From contig NZ_LT859959.1 of the NCBI RefSeq assembly GCF_900176205.1, positions 2,501,001 through 2,565,000 of the forward strand: DNA of 64,000 nucleotides, read 5' to 3'. A program made the translations under genes and the position numbers. This DNA comes from Bradyrhizobium sp. ORS 285 (GTDB lineage: Bacteria > Pseudomonadota > Alphaproteobacteria > Rhizobiales > Xanthobacteraceae). Below are positions 10,867 through 19,603 of the stretch, piece by piece. The notes below the pieces were generated by a model. It was not told the origin of the DNA. It saw nothing but the letters and a program-made list of their open reading frames with translations, and did not search any database. Each line of letters opens with the position of its first letter. Positions within the stretch are counted from its first letter, which is position 1.

Positions 10867-11190
10867 ATGCTCAACCGCGACGAAGACATCCTCAAGGCAG
10901 CCGAAGACTGGCACAAGGGCGGACACGGCGTGGCGCTCGCCACCGTTGTCGAGACATGGGGCTCGGCGCCGCGCCCGGTTGGCTCCAACCTCGTGATCAA
11001 CGACGAGGGCACGTTTTTGGGCTCGGTGTCTGGCGGCTGCGTCGAAGGCGCCGTGGTCACCGAGGCGCTCGATGTGATCTCCAGCGGGCAGCCCAAGATG
11101 CTGGAGTTCGGCGTCGCTGACGAGACCGCCTGGAATGTCGGTCTGTCCTGCGGCGGCACCATCCGCGTTTTCGTCGAGAAGGTGGGCTGA
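10867..11190 (+). CDS. XdhC/CoxF N-terminal-domain protein
   Basis: A 107-residue protein corresponding to the N-terminal XdhC_CoxI domain: ATVVETWGSAPRPVGS, then SVSGGCVEG and the C-terminal LSCGGTIRVFVE. XdhC proteins bind and hand over the molybdenum cofactor and promote its sulfuration. Here this domain is a separate gene from the Rossmann domain that follows three bases later, so the two products probably act as one split XdhC. Confidence 0.88.
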   Translation: MLNRDEDILKAAEDWHKGGHGVALATVVETWGSAPRPVGSNLVINDEGTFLGSVSGGCVEGAVVTEALDVISSGQPKMLEFGVADETAWNVGLSCGGTIRVFVEKVG

Positions 11191-11193
11191 TCC

Positions 11194-11895
11194 ATGCAAT
11201 TGTCGACACTGGCCGAGCTCAACGCCGAGCGCGCGGCACGCCGTCCGGCCATTCTCGTCACCGACGTCGCCTCGGGCGAGCAGCGCCTCGTGAAGGCTGC
11301 GGCCATCGCCCGCGATCCCCTGAGCGACGAGCTCGCCAAGCATCTGCGCATGGGCAAGAGCGGCATGGTGGAGGTCGCCGGCAAGCGGCTGTTCCTCAAC
11401 GTCTACGCGCCCACAGCCAAGCTCGTCATCGTCGGGGCCGTCCATATCAGCCAGGCGCTGGCGCCGATCGCCAAGTCGCTCGGCTATGACGTCACCGTCG
11501 TCGATCCGCGCACGGCCTTCGCGAGCCCCGAACGCTTCCCGGACGTGCCTCTGATCGCCGAATGGCCCGACGTGGCGCTGCCGCCGCTCAACGTCGATCA
11601 CTATACGGCTTTCGTCGCGCTGACGCATGATCCGAAGATCGACGATCCGGCGTTGCTGCACGCGTTCTCGCGCGACTGCTTCTATATCGGCGCGCTCGGC
11701 TCGCGGAAGACACATGCCAAGCGCGGCGACCGGCTGCGGGCGCAGGGCGCCAGCGATGCCGACATCGCCCGCATCCACGCGCCGATCGGCTTGGCCATCG
11801 GCGCGGTGTCGCCATCGGAGATCGCTGTCTCGATCATGGCCGAGATTACCGCGACGCTTCGCTTGCCGGCCAAGGAGAAAGAGCAGGCGGCATGA
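11194..11895 (+). CDS. XdhC Rossmann-domain protein
   Basis: A 233-residue protein with the XdhC C-terminal Rossmann fold (VIVGAVHISQALAPIAKSLGYDVTVVDPR), the conserved TAFVALTHDPKIDDPAL segment and YIGALGSRKTHAKR. It begins three bases after the preceding XdhC N-terminal protein and overlaps the next gene by four bases, so all three are coupled. Probable role: insertion or sulfuration of the molybdenum cofactor in the cox-type enzyme. Confidence 0.9.
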   Translation: MQLSTLAELNAERAARRPAILVTDVASGEQRLVKAAAIARDPLSDELAKHLRMGKSGMVEVAGKRLFLNVYAPTAKLVIVGAVHISQALAPIAKSLGYDVTVVDPRTAFASPERFPDVPLIAEWPDVALPPLNVDHYTAFVALTHDPKIDDPALLHAFSRDCFYIGALGSRKTHAKRGDRLRAQGASDADIARIHAPIGLAIGAVSPSEIAVSIMAEITATLRLPAKEKEQAA

Positions 11896-13499
11896 AGTTC
11901 GGTCCCGCCAGTCCGCATGACGCCATCGGCGGGGTGACCGTGCACACCCTGCGCAAGGGATCGTTGGTGCTCAAGAAGGGCACCTTGATCGGTTCCGCCG
12001 AGGTCGAGGCGCTGGTCAGGGAAGGCGTGAAGGAGATTGTCGTCGTCCGGCTCGAACCCGGCGATGTCTCGGAAGACGAAGCCGCCGCCGATGTCGCCAA
12101 GGTCGTGGCGGGCGAGGGCATTCACGTCGATCGCGCCTTCACTGGGCGCGCCAATCTGTTCGCGGCGCAGCCCGGCGTGCTGGTGATCGACCGTGCCGCG
12201 GTGGACCGGATCAACGAGATCGATGAAGCCATCACCTTTGCGACCTTGCCGGCTTTCAAGCCGGTCGTCGAAGGTGAGATGGTCGGCACCGTCAAGCTCA
12301 TTCCATTCGGTGTGGAGGGCCGCCTGCGCGACGCCGCGGTCGCGGCGGCGGGCCAGGGTGCACTCAGCGTCGCGCCCTACATCATCAAGCGCGTCGGCGT
12401 GGTCTCGACGATCCTCCCTGGACTCGCTCCGAAGGTCATCGACAAGACGCTGCGTGTCACCGCTGAGCGCCTGGCGCCGGCGGGAGCCAGCATCATCGCG
12501 GAGCGTCGTGTGCCGCATGAGCAGGCCGCGCTGGCCGCCGCGATCCAGGAGCTGCTGGGGCTCGGCGCCGAGCTCGTGATCGTGTTCGGCGCCTCCGCCA
12601 TTGCCGATCGCCGCGACGTGATCCCGGCCGCGATCACCGGCATCGGCGGCGCCATCACCCATTTCGGCATGCCGGTCGATCCCGGCAATCTGCTCTTGAT
12701 CGGCAGCGCCGGCGGCGTGCCGGTGCTCGGTGCGCCCGGCTGCGCGCGCTCGCCGGCCGAGAATGGTTTCGACTGGGTGCTGATGCGGCTGCTCGCCGGC
12801 ATCAAGGTCAGCCGGGCCGAGCTGACGTCCATGGGGGTCGGGGGCCTGCTAATGGAGATCGTGACGCGGCCGCAGCCGCGCGCCAAGCCCGAGGAGACCG
12901 AGGGCGAACGCAAGGTCGCCGCCATTGTCCTCGCCGCTGGACGCTCGACCCGCATGGGCGGGCCGAATAAGCTGCTGGCCGAGCTCGGCGGCAAGAAGCT
13001 GGTGCGGACCGTGACCGAGCAAGCACTGGCTTCGAAGGCCGCTGAGGTCATCGTCGTCACCGGCCATCAGGCCGACCTGGTCGAGCAGGCGCTGTCCGAT
13101 CTCAAGGTCCGCTTCGTCCGCAATCCCGATTTCGCCGGCGGCTTGGCCAGCTCCGTGAAAGCAGGCGTCGCCGCGGTGTCGGACGCGGTCGATGGCGCCG
13201 TGGTCTGTCTCGGCGACATGCCGATGGTGTCGTCCGATCTTCTCGACCGCCTGATCGGCGCTTTCGCGCCCGATCGCGGCAATTTGATCGTCGTGCCCGT
13301 GTCCGAAGGCCGCCGTGGCAATCCCGTGCTGTGGTCGCGCCGCTTCTTCGCCGAGCTGATGACGCTCGACGGCGACGTCGGCGCGCGGCATCTGATCGCC
13401 AAGCACACCGAGGCCGTCGCCGAGGTGCCGGTCGATGGCGACAGCGCCTTCCTCGACATCGACACGCCGCAGGCGCTGGAAGCCGCGCGGCGCGGGTGA
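11892..13499 (+). CDS. Molybdopterin-binding / MocA-like cytidylyltransferase fusion protein
   Basis: A 535-residue two-domain protein. Residues 1-330 resemble the molybdopterin-binding MoeA/CinA-like part (GAELVIVFGASAIADRRD, then PGNLLLIGSAGGVPVLGAPGCARSP). Residues 341-535 are a MobA/MocA-type nucleotidyltransferase with VLAAGRSTRMGGPNK, a metal-binding LGDMP and GRRGNP. The MocA domain would make molybdopterin cytosine dinucleotide, the cofactor form used by CO dehydrogenase-type enzymes, which suits its place as last gene of the operon. It overlaps the XdhC gene by four bases. Confidence 0.9.
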   Translation: MKFGPASPHDAIGGVTVHTLRKGSLVLKKGTLIGSAEVEALVREGVKEIVVVRLEPGDVSEDEAAADVAKVVAGEGIHVDRAFTGRANLFAAQPGVLVIDRAAVDRINEIDEAITFATLPAFKPVVEGEMVGTVKLIPFGVEGRLRDAAVAAAGQGALSVAPYIIKRVGVVSTILPGLAPKVIDKTLRVTAERLAPAGASIIAERRVPHEQAALAAAIQELLGLGAELVIVFGASAIADRRDVIPAAITGIGGAITHFGMPVDPGNLLLIGSAGGVPVLGAPGCARSPAENGFDWVLMRLLAGIKVSRAELTSMGVGGLLMEIVTRPQPRAKPEETEGERKVAAIVLAAGRSTRMGGPNKLLAELGGKKLVRTVTEQALASKAAEVIVVTGHQADLVEQALSDLKVRFVRNPDFAGGLASSVKAGVAAVSDAVDGAVVCLGDMPMVSSDLLDRLIGAFAPDRGNLIVVPVSEGRRGNPVLWSRRFFAELMTLDGDVGARHLIAKHTEAVAEVPVDGDSAFLDIDTPQALEAARRG

Positions 13500-13501
13500 A
13501 A

Positions 13502-13632
13502 GTAGGGTGAGCAAAGGCGCGCCCGTGCTCTCTCGCCGTGCGAGATTGCATTGGCGCCGTGCCCACCATCTCTCCGAGAATTCGGCGGCCAGCAGTGGCA
13601 CGGGCCGCCTTGCGGTGTCGCTTTGCCCAACC
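13502..13632. repeat. Dispersed palindromic repeat (GTAGGGTGGGCAAAG family), copy 1
   Basis: Starts GTAGGGTGAGCAAAG and ends CTTTGCCCAACC, with an inner GTGCCCACCATC. This copy has diverged at both ends. Better copies lie at 30014-30150, 35590-35723 and 41081-41238. It fills most of the gap between the cox operon and the next gene. Confidence 0.7.
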
Positions 13633-13719
13633 CGCGCGATCTCATCTCAACCTCTCATTCACCAAGTCTCAACGACCCCCGGCTAGATTTGCCGACATTG
13701 GGCCTCGGGGGAGGAGAGA

Positions 13720-14124
13720 TTGATCATTTCGACCGTCGCGCGACGTCTCGCGCTGTTTGCATTTGGACTGACCGTCCTCGTCGGCGCCGCGCGCGTCGCG
13801 ACCACCGGCGCGATTAGCCCGGCGCACGCCGCCGGCGCCTTCGCCATCGGCCAATGCGCCGCCTATGGCCAGGCCTTCGACTATCCGGCGGAACATCTCG
13901 CCAAGGCCGCGGCGCTCAAGCAGTGCAAGGGCGAATGCACCGCCGTGACGATGAAGAAGGCCTGCGCCGCATTCGCCGTGGACCTCACCAATCCATGCGG
14001 CCCACATGGCTATGCGGTGCGGCCGAAGATCTCCGCTTCGCTCAATGAAGCGACGCGCGAGTGCTACAAATTCGGCGGCAAGGAATGCGTGATCCGCGCC
14101 TGGGTGTGCGACGCCAAGGGCTGA
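13720..14124 (+). CDS. DUF4189 secreted protein
   Basis: Exported protein of 134 residues with a signal peptide of about 37 residues ending AHA. The mature part has six Cys residues in pairs and matches the DUF4189 pattern (AIGQCAAYGQAFD, AAALKQCKG, then CYKFGGKECVIRAWVCD). The start is a TTG at 13720, chosen because the GGGGGAGGAGA site lies just upstream and no ATG fits. Its function is unknown; the Cys pairs suggest disulfides in the periplasm. Confidence 0.75.
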   Translation: MIISTVARRLALFAFGLTVLVGAARVATTGAISPAHAAGAFAIGQCAAYGQAFDYPAEHLAKAAALKQCKGECTAVTMKKACAAFAVDLTNPCGPHGYAVRPKISASLNEATRECYKFGGKECVIRAWVCDAKG

Positions 14125-14241
14125 TGGCTCTCACGGCTGCATAGCGCGCCCGGTTCCTGCACGCGTCACTATCAATCAAAGCTTCACGCCCGGAATGGCC
14201 TTGCTATTCTGGGCGTCCGCATATTTGGAATTGGAAGTGAC

Positions 14242-14655
14242 ATGCAATTCGACACCAAGATCGCGCTCATCATCCGCAACGATCTCGAAGCCTGGCAGAA
14301 GCTCAACGTAGCGGCGTTCCTTGCCAGCGGCATCGCGGCTGCGTTCCCCGAGTGCATCGGTGCGCCCTATGAGGATGGCTCGGCGACGAGCTATCACGCG
14401 CTGATCGGCCAGCCGATCCTGATCTACGGCGCGCCCGACAACGCAGCCTTGGCGCGTGCGCTGGATCGTGCGCTGACACGCAACGTGAAACCGGCGCTCT
14501 ACACCGAGGATATGTTCAAGACCACGCATGACGAGGCCAACCGCGCAGCGGTGAAAGCGGTGGCGCGCACCGATCTCAATCTGGTGGGTCTGGCGTTCCG
14601 TGCCGATCGCAAGGTGATCGACAAGGTCGTGGACGGCCTGAAGTTTCACGCGTGA
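14242..14655 (+). CDS. DUF2000 family protein
   Basis: A 137-residue cytoplasmic protein starting MQFDTKIALIIRNDLE, with the conserved GAPYEDGSATSYHALIGQPILIYGA core and a LVGLAFRADRKVIDKVVDGL end typical of DUF2000 (peptidyl-tRNA hydrolase-like fold). DUF2000 members are often beside regulator genes, but here the neighbours are DUF4189 and an alcohol dehydrogenase, which gives no hint of function. The catalytic role is unproven in the family. Confidence 0.75.
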   Translation: MQFDTKIALIIRNDLEAWQKLNVAAFLASGIAAAFPECIGAPYEDGSATSYHALIGQPILIYGAPDNAALARALDRALTRNVKPALYTEDMFKTTHDEANRAAVKAVARTDLNLVGLAFRADRKVIDKVVDGLKFHA

Positions 14656-14791
14656 TGGCAATACGCGCGAGCGTCGCGCCGTCATGAAACTGTTACATGC
14701 TGCGCATCAAAGCAGCATCGTCCTTTGATACCGATCAAGACCGGACAACTTCGGGCTCGTTAGTTTGCGCCTCAACATCAGGAGCAGACCG

Positions 14792-15817
14792 ATGCAGACC
14801 ATGAAAGCCGCCGTCGTCAAAGCCTTTGGCAAGCCGCTCGTCATCGAGGACGTGCCCGTGCCGGCGCCCGGGCCGGGCGAATTGCTGGTGAAGGTGAAGG
14901 CGTGCGGCGTCTGTCACACCGACCTCCATGCCGCCTCCGGCGACTGGCCGGTGAAGCCGACGCCGCCTTTCATTCCTGGCCACGAAGCGGCTGGCGTGGT
15001 CGCTGCGCTTGGTGCTGGGGTCACCGACTTCAAGATCGGCGACGCCGTCGGCGTCGCGTGGCTGCATGATGCCTGCCTGCGCTGCGAATATTGCGAGACC
15101 GGCTGGGAAACGCTGTGCGAGCATCAGCACAACACCGGCTATAGCGTGAACGGTGGATTCGCCGAGTACGTCATCGCATCCGCAGCGTTCGCCGCGCGCC
15201 TGCCGGCCAACATCAACTTCGCCAAGGTCGCGCCGATCCTGTGCGCTGGAGTCACTACCTACAAGGGCCTGAAGGAAACCGATGCGCGCCCCGGCGAGTG
15301 GGTCGTCATCTCAGGCGTCGGCGGCCTCGGTCACGTCGCCATCCAGTATGCGAAGGCGATGGGGCTGAAGGCGATCGGCCTCGACATCGCCGAGGACAAG
15401 CTCAAGCTGGCGCTGGAGGCCGGCGCCGAGCACGCGGTCAATGCGCTCGACAAGGATGCCGTGGAGCGTGTCATTGCGATCACCGGAGGAGGGGCACACG
15501 GCGTGCTCGTCACGGCCGTGTCGACACCGGCCTTCGCGCAGGCGCTGAAGATGGTCCGCCGCAAGGGGACGGTCAGCCTGGTCGGCCTGCCGCCCGGCGA
15601 ATTCCCGACGCCGATCTTCGACGTGGTGCTGAAGCGCATCACCGTGCGCGGCTCCATCGTCGGCACCCGCCGCGATCTCGACGAAGCCATCGCCTTCGCC
15701 GCCGAAGGCAAGGTCAAGGCCGAGGTGACCACGGCGCCGCTGTCTGAGATCAACACCATCTTCGACCGGATGAAGGCCGGCAAGATCGACGGCCGCGTGG
15801 TGCTGGATTTCACCTAG
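14792..15817 (+). CDS. adhP: Zinc-dependent alcohol dehydrogenase AdhP-like
   Basis: Medium-chain dehydrogenase of 341 residues, oxidising primary alcohols with NAD. Catalytic zinc ligands lie in CGVCHTDLH and GHEAAG; structural zinc ligands are the four Cys of CLRCEYCETGWETLC; the Rossmann motif is GVGGLGHVAIQYAKAMG. The start at 14792 follows AGGAG by seven bases. It stands alone between two intergenic regions; a palindromic repeat lies just downstream. The precise substrate is not evident. Confidence 0.9.
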   Translation: MQTMKAAVVKAFGKPLVIEDVPVPAPGPGELLVKVKACGVCHTDLHAASGDWPVKPTPPFIPGHEAAGVVAALGAGVTDFKIGDAVGVAWLHDACLRCEYCETGWETLCEHQHNTGYSVNGGFAEYVIASAAFAARLPANINFAKVAPILCAGVTTYKGLKETDARPGEWVVISGVGGLGHVAIQYAKAMGLKAIGLDIAEDKLKLALEAGAEHAVNALDKDAVERVIAITGGGAHGVLVTAVSTPAFAQALKMVRRKGTVSLVGLPPGEFPTPIFDVVLKRITVRGSIVGTRRDLDEAIAFAAEGKVKAEVTTAPLSEINTIFDRMKAGKIDGRVVLDFT

Positions 15818-15876
15818 ACGAATACTTCCGAAGTTCTGGCAGGAAGTCCTGTCGCATTGATCACGTCGGCCCGGCT

Positions 15877-15976
15877 GTCATCGTCCGCGAAAGCGGACGA
15901 TCCAGTACGCCGTGACACCTCGGTGAATCTCTTCTGCCGCAGAGTACTGGATGCCCGCTTTCGCGGAGCATGACAG
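15877..15976. repeat. Dispersed inverted repeat
   Basis: Ends are inverted: GTCATCGTCCGCGAAAGCGG at the left and CCGCTTTCGCGGAGCATGAC at the right, with inner arms ATCCAGTAC and GTACTGGAT. It lies between the adhP stop and the tetR promoter and could form a long cruciform or act as a bidirectional terminator. Confidence 0.7.
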
Positions 15977-16056
15977 GGGTGGAGAGGGCGAGAGCTCGAC
16001 CCGGAGAGAAGATGCGGATTCTGCGGCCGGCGGGGCGGGGGGCCTCCGAAGTACTC

Positions 16057-16085
16057 TTGACATGACTGACCAGTCAGTCATAAAT
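16057..16085 (+). promoter_or_regulatory. tetR promoter with overlapping palindromic operator
   Basis: A consensus -35 TTGACA (16057-16062) is followed after 17 bp by ATAAAT (16080-16085). The spacer is filled by TGACTGACCAGTCAGTCA (16063-16080), a near-perfect dyad of the type bound by TetR-family repressors. Binding there would block RNA polymerase. The start codon is only a few bases beyond the -10, so the mRNA would be nearly leaderless. Confidence 0.85.
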
Positions 16086-16090
16086 GATTG

Positions 16091-16738
16091 ATGTCTAGAG
16101 CAGCCGAAGAGCGCAAATCGCGTTCGACCTCCGCCGCCTCCCGCGCCGATCGGGCGGCCGAGCGCCGCGCAGCGATCGTGCAAGCCGCGATGGACGAGTT
16201 CATCGCGCGCGGCTTTGCAGCGACGCGCCTCGACGACATCGCCAAGCGGGCGGAGGTCGCCAAGGGCACGATCTATCTGCACTTCAAGGACAAGGAATCG
16301 ATGTTCGAGGAATTGATCCGGACTGCGATCGTGCCCTTCGTCGGCCGTTTGGCCGCGCCGCCGCCGGTGGGCGGCTCGGTGCGCGACATGGTGGAAGCCT
16401 TGGCGCGGATGTTCCTCCAGGAGATCGCCGGCACGCGGCGGGCCGATCTCGTCCGCCTCATCATTGCGGAGGGTCCGCGCTTCCCGGCGATCGCCGACTT
16501 CTACTATCGCGAGGTCGTCTCGCGCGGTCTCGCCGCCATGCGCACGCTGATCCAGCTCGCGATCACCCGCGGCGAAATCCGCGAGCCCAAGCTCGTGCAG
16601 CACCCGCAGCTGATGATCGCGCCGATGATGGTCGCCGTGATCTGGAAAAGCCTGTTCGAAGCGCACGCGCCGCTCGATGCGGAAGCGATGCTGCAGACGC
16701 ATCTCGATCTGATCTTCGGGCCGAGGAGGCCGGCATGA
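16091..16738 (+). CDS. TetR-family transcriptional regulator
   Basis: Repressor of about 215 residues. The N-terminal helix-turn-helix reads AAIVQAAMDEFIARGFAATRLDDIAKRAEVAKGTIYLHFKDKE in pieces typical of TetR_N, and the C-terminal half is the ligand-binding domain. A TTG directly before the ATG at 16091 could also start translation. The operator over its own promoter implies autoregulation and co-regulation of the efflux genes that overlap its stop codon (ATGA at 16735-16738). Confidence 0.93.
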   Translation: MSRAAEERKSRSTSAASRADRAAERRAAIVQAAMDEFIARGFAATRLDDIAKRAEVAKGTIYLHFKDKESMFEELIRTAIVPFVGRLAAPPPVGGSVRDMVEALARMFLQEIAGTRRADLVRLIIAEGPRFPAIADFYYREVVSRGLAAMRTLIQLAITRGEIREPKLVQHPQLMIAPMMVAVIWKSLFEAHAPLDAEAMLQTHLDLIFGPRRPA

Positions 16739-17511
16739 GCCTGCTGCATTGCCTCGCCGTGCTGGTCACGGCGTTCAGCTTCGACGGCTGCAAGGAGACG
16801 CGCGATCCCGGCTACCAGGGCTGGGTCGAGGCCGACATGATCTTCGTCAGCCCGGACGAGGCGGGGCGCGTCACCAAACTCGGCGTCCGCGAAGGCGACG
16901 AGGTCAAGGTCGGTGATCCCCTCTATTCGGTCGACGACGATCTGCAGCAGGCCGATCTCAACCAGACCAAGGCGACGCTCGCCAACGCGCAGCAGACCTA
17001 TGACCGTGCCGCCACGCTGAGCAAGACCGGGGCGGGGACGCAGGCCACGCTCGATTCCGCCGTCTCGGCGCTGCGCATCGCCGAGGCGCATGTCGTCACC
17101 TCGCAGACGCGGCTGGCACGGCGCAAGGGCGTAGCGCCGGTCGCCGGCACCATCCAGCAGATCTACTTCCGCGAGGGCGAGATGGTCGCGGCGCAGCGGC
17201 CAGTGCTGTCGATCATGCCGCCCGGCAACATGAAGGTGCGCTTCTACGTGCCGGAGACGGACCTGCCGAAATTCGCGGTTGGTGACGAGGTGAAGGTCAC
17301 CTGCGACAATTGCGCTGCCGATCTCACCGCGCGGGTGTATTTCCTGGCGACGACGGCGGAGTATACGCCGCCGGTCATCTACAGCCTCGAGGAGCGCAAC
17401 AAGCTCGTCTACCTGATCCAGGCACGCCCCTCGCGGCCGGATGCGTTGCGCGTCGGCCAGCCCGTCAGCATCTATCCGAATCCGAAGACGCCGGTGGCGG
17501 ACAAGCGATGA
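16735..17511 (+). CDS. HlyD-family membrane fusion protein (ABC efflux)
   Basis: Periplasmic adaptor of 258 residues, with an N-terminal hydrophobic segment ending near Cys18, a lipoyl/biotinyl-like half (GRVTKLGVREGDEVKVGDPL), a coiled-coil hairpin (about residues 70-130, SALRIAEAHVV) and the second half (APVAGTIQQIYFREGEMV). It resembles YbhG of YbhFSR-type exporters, connecting the inner-membrane ABC pump to an outer-membrane channel. It overlaps tetR and the ATPase gene by four bases each. The C-x-x-C pair in VTCDNCAAD is unusual. Confidence 0.87.
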   Translation: MSLLHCLAVLVTAFSFDGCKETRDPGYQGWVEADMIFVSPDEAGRVTKLGVREGDEVKVGDPLYSVDDDLQQADLNQTKATLANAQQTYDRAATLSKTGAGTQATLDSAVSALRIAEAHVVTSQTRLARRKGVAPVAGTIQQIYFREGEMVAAQRPVLSIMPPGNMKVRFYVPETDLPKFAVGDEVKVTCDNCAADLTARVYFLATTAEYTPPVIYSLEERNKLVYLIQARPSRPDALRVGQPVSIYPNPKTPVADKR

Positions 17512-18446
17512 GCGCGGCCGGACCCGCCGAGATCGCGATCGACGTCAAGCGGCTGAGCAAGTCCTTCGACGGCCGCGAGGTCGTGCATGATCTGTCGATG
17601 CAGGTGAAGCGCGGCTCGATCTACGGCTTCCTCGGTCCGAACGGCTCTGGCAAGACGACGACCATCCGCATGCTCTGCGGCCTCTTGACCCCCGACAGCG
17701 GCGAGGGCACCTGCCTCGGCTTCGACATCCGCCGCGACGCCGACAAGATCAAGCGCCGTGTCGGCTACATGACGCAGCGCTTCAGCCTGTATCAGGACCT
17801 CTCCGTGCGCGAGAATCTGGAGTTCGTCGCGCGGCTCTACGGCATGCCCGATCCGCGCCGGGCCGCGCGTGACATGGTGCAGCGCCTCGGTCTCTCCGGC
17901 CGCGAGCGTCAGCTCGCCGGCGAATTGTCCGGCGGCTGGAAGCAGCGGCTGGCGCTCGGCGCCTGCACCTTGCCCAACCCGCAATTGCTGCTGCTCGATG
18001 AGCCCACGGCAGGCGTCGATCCCAAGGCGCGGCGCGACTTCTGGAACGAGATCCATGCGCTCGCCGGCGAGGGGCTGACCGTGCTGGTCTCGACCCACTA
18101 CATGGACGAGGCCGAGCGCTGTCACGAGATCGCCTACATCGCCTACGGTCATCTGCTGGCGCACGGCACCGTCTCCGAGGTGATCGCGCAATCCGCGCTC
18201 ACGACATACACCGTCAGCGGCGACGATCTGCGTACGCTCGCGGCTGATCTCGCCGGCAAGCCCGGCGTCGACATGGTCGCGCCGTTCGGCACCAGCCTGC
18301 ACGTCTCCGGCCGTGACGCCAAAGCCCTGGACGCGACGATTGCGCCCTGGCGTGACAAGCCCGGCCTGCACTGGCAGCACGCCGCGCCGTCGCTCGAGGA
18401 CGTCTTCATCGACCTGATGAACCGCTCGCGGGACAATTTCCAATGA
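17508..18446 (+). CDS. ABC exporter ATP-binding protein
   Basis: ATPase of 312 residues like YbhF/CcmA types. Walker A GPNGSGKTTT near residue 44, signature LSGGWKQRLALG, Walker B LLLLDEPTAGVDP and an H-loop in VSTHYMDEA. The C-terminal 80 residues are the regulatory extension (LEDVFIDLM) of drug-export ATPases. The start at 17508 overlaps the adaptor gene by four bases and the end overlaps the permease gene likewise. YbhF proteins often have two ATPase halves; this one has a single half. Confidence 0.93.
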   Translation: MSAAGPAEIAIDVKRLSKSFDGREVVHDLSMQVKRGSIYGFLGPNGSGKTTTIRMLCGLLTPDSGEGTCLGFDIRRDADKIKRRVGYMTQRFSLYQDLSVRENLEFVARLYGMPDPRRAARDMVQRLGLSGRERQLAGELSGGWKQRLALGACTLPNPQLLLLDEPTAGVDPKARRDFWNEIHALAGEGLTVLVSTHYMDEAERCHEIAYIAYGHLLAHGTVSEVIAQSALTTYTVSGDDLRTLAADLAGKPGVDMVAPFGTSLHVSGRDAKALDATIAPWRDKPGLHWQHAAPSLEDVFIDLMNRSRDNFQ

Positions 18447-19597
18447 GCGAGACCGCGCTCCAGCCCACGCCGCCTTCGCGCTTCGGCTTCTGGCGCCGCA
18501 CTTATGCGATGCTGGTCAAGGAGTTCATCCAGCTGCGCCGCGACCGGGTGTCGTTCGCGATGATCGTGATGCTGCCGGTGATGCAGCTGATGCTGTTTGG
18601 CTACGCCATCAACACCACCCCGCACCATCTCCCCGCGGCGGTGCTGCTGCAGGAGGACAGTGATCTCGGCCGCTCGATCCTCAAGGCGATGGAGAACACG
18701 GCCTATTTCAGGTTCACGCGCGAGGTCACGAGCGTCGCCGAATTCGACGATCTGCTGCTGTCCGGCAAGGTCCTGTTCGGCGTCGAGATCCCGCGCGGCT
18801 TCGAGCGCGCCGTTCGCCGCGGCGACCGTCCGGCGCTGCTGGTCGCCGCCGATGCCACCGATCCGGTCGCAGCGTCCTCGGCGCTGTCCTCGCTCGGCAC
18901 CATCGTGCAGACCGCGCTGTCGCACGATCTCTACACCGGCGATCCAGGCTCGCCGCCGTTCGAGATCCGGGCGCATGCGCGTTACAATCCGGCGGCCTCG
19001 TCGCGGCTCAACATCGTGCCGGGTCTCGTCGGCACCATTCTCACCATGACGATGCTGATCTTCACCGCGCTGTCGGTGACGCGGGAGATCGAGCGGGGCA
19101 CGATGGAGAGCCTGCTGTCGATGCCGATCACCCCTGTCGAGGTCATGCTCGGCAAGATCATCCCCTACGTGATGGTCGGCTTCCTCCAGGCCACGATCAT
19201 CATCGGCATCGGCGTGCTGCTGTTCGGCGTGCCGGTGATGGGCAGCCTGCTGCTGCTGGCGCTGCTGTCGACCCTGTTCATCGCGACCAACCTCTCGATC
19301 GGCTACACGTTCTCCACGCTGGCGCAGAACCAGTTGCAGGCGATGCAGCTGTCGATGATGTTCTTCCTGCCGAGCATTCTGTTGTCCGGCTTCATGTTCC
19401 CGTTTCTCGGCATGCCGCAATGGGCGCAGATCGTCGGCGAATGCCTGCCGCTGACGCACTATCTGCGCATCGTCCGCGCCATCATGCTGAAGGGCTCGAC
19501 CTTGCCGAACCTGCAGCATGATACGATCGCCTTGTTCGGCCTCATGCTGTTCGCCATGATGGTCGCCGTGTTTCGCTTCCGCCGCACCCTCGATTGA
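18443..19597 (+). CDS. ABC-2 type permease
   Basis: Membrane component of the exporter, 384 residues: one N-terminal membrane helix near residue 30-50, a large periplasmic domain (about 55-190), then five helices and the ABC-2 motif REIERGTMESLLSMPITPVEVMLGK. It most resembles YbhR/YbhS. Only one permease gene is present, so the pump would be a homodimer. Substrate is unknown; TetR control suggests a toxic compound. Confidence 0.92.
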   Translation: MSETALQPTPPSRFGFWRRTYAMLVKEFIQLRRDRVSFAMIVMLPVMQLMLFGYAINTTPHHLPAAVLLQEDSDLGRSILKAMENTAYFRFTREVTSVAEFDDLLLSGKVLFGVEIPRGFERAVRRGDRPALLVAADATDPVAASSALSSLGTIVQTALSHDLYTGDPGSPPFEIRAHARYNPAASSRLNIVPGLVGTILTMTMLIFTALSVTREIERGTMESLLSMPITPVEVMLGKIIPYVMVGFLQATIIIGIGVLLFGVPVMGSLLLLALLSTLFIATNLSIGYTFSTLAQNQLQAMQLSMMFFLPSILLSGFMFPFLGMPQWAQIVGECLPLTHYLRIVRAIMLKGSTLPNLQHDTIALFGLMLFAMMVAVFRFRRTLD

Positions 19598-19603
19598 GGC
19601 AAA

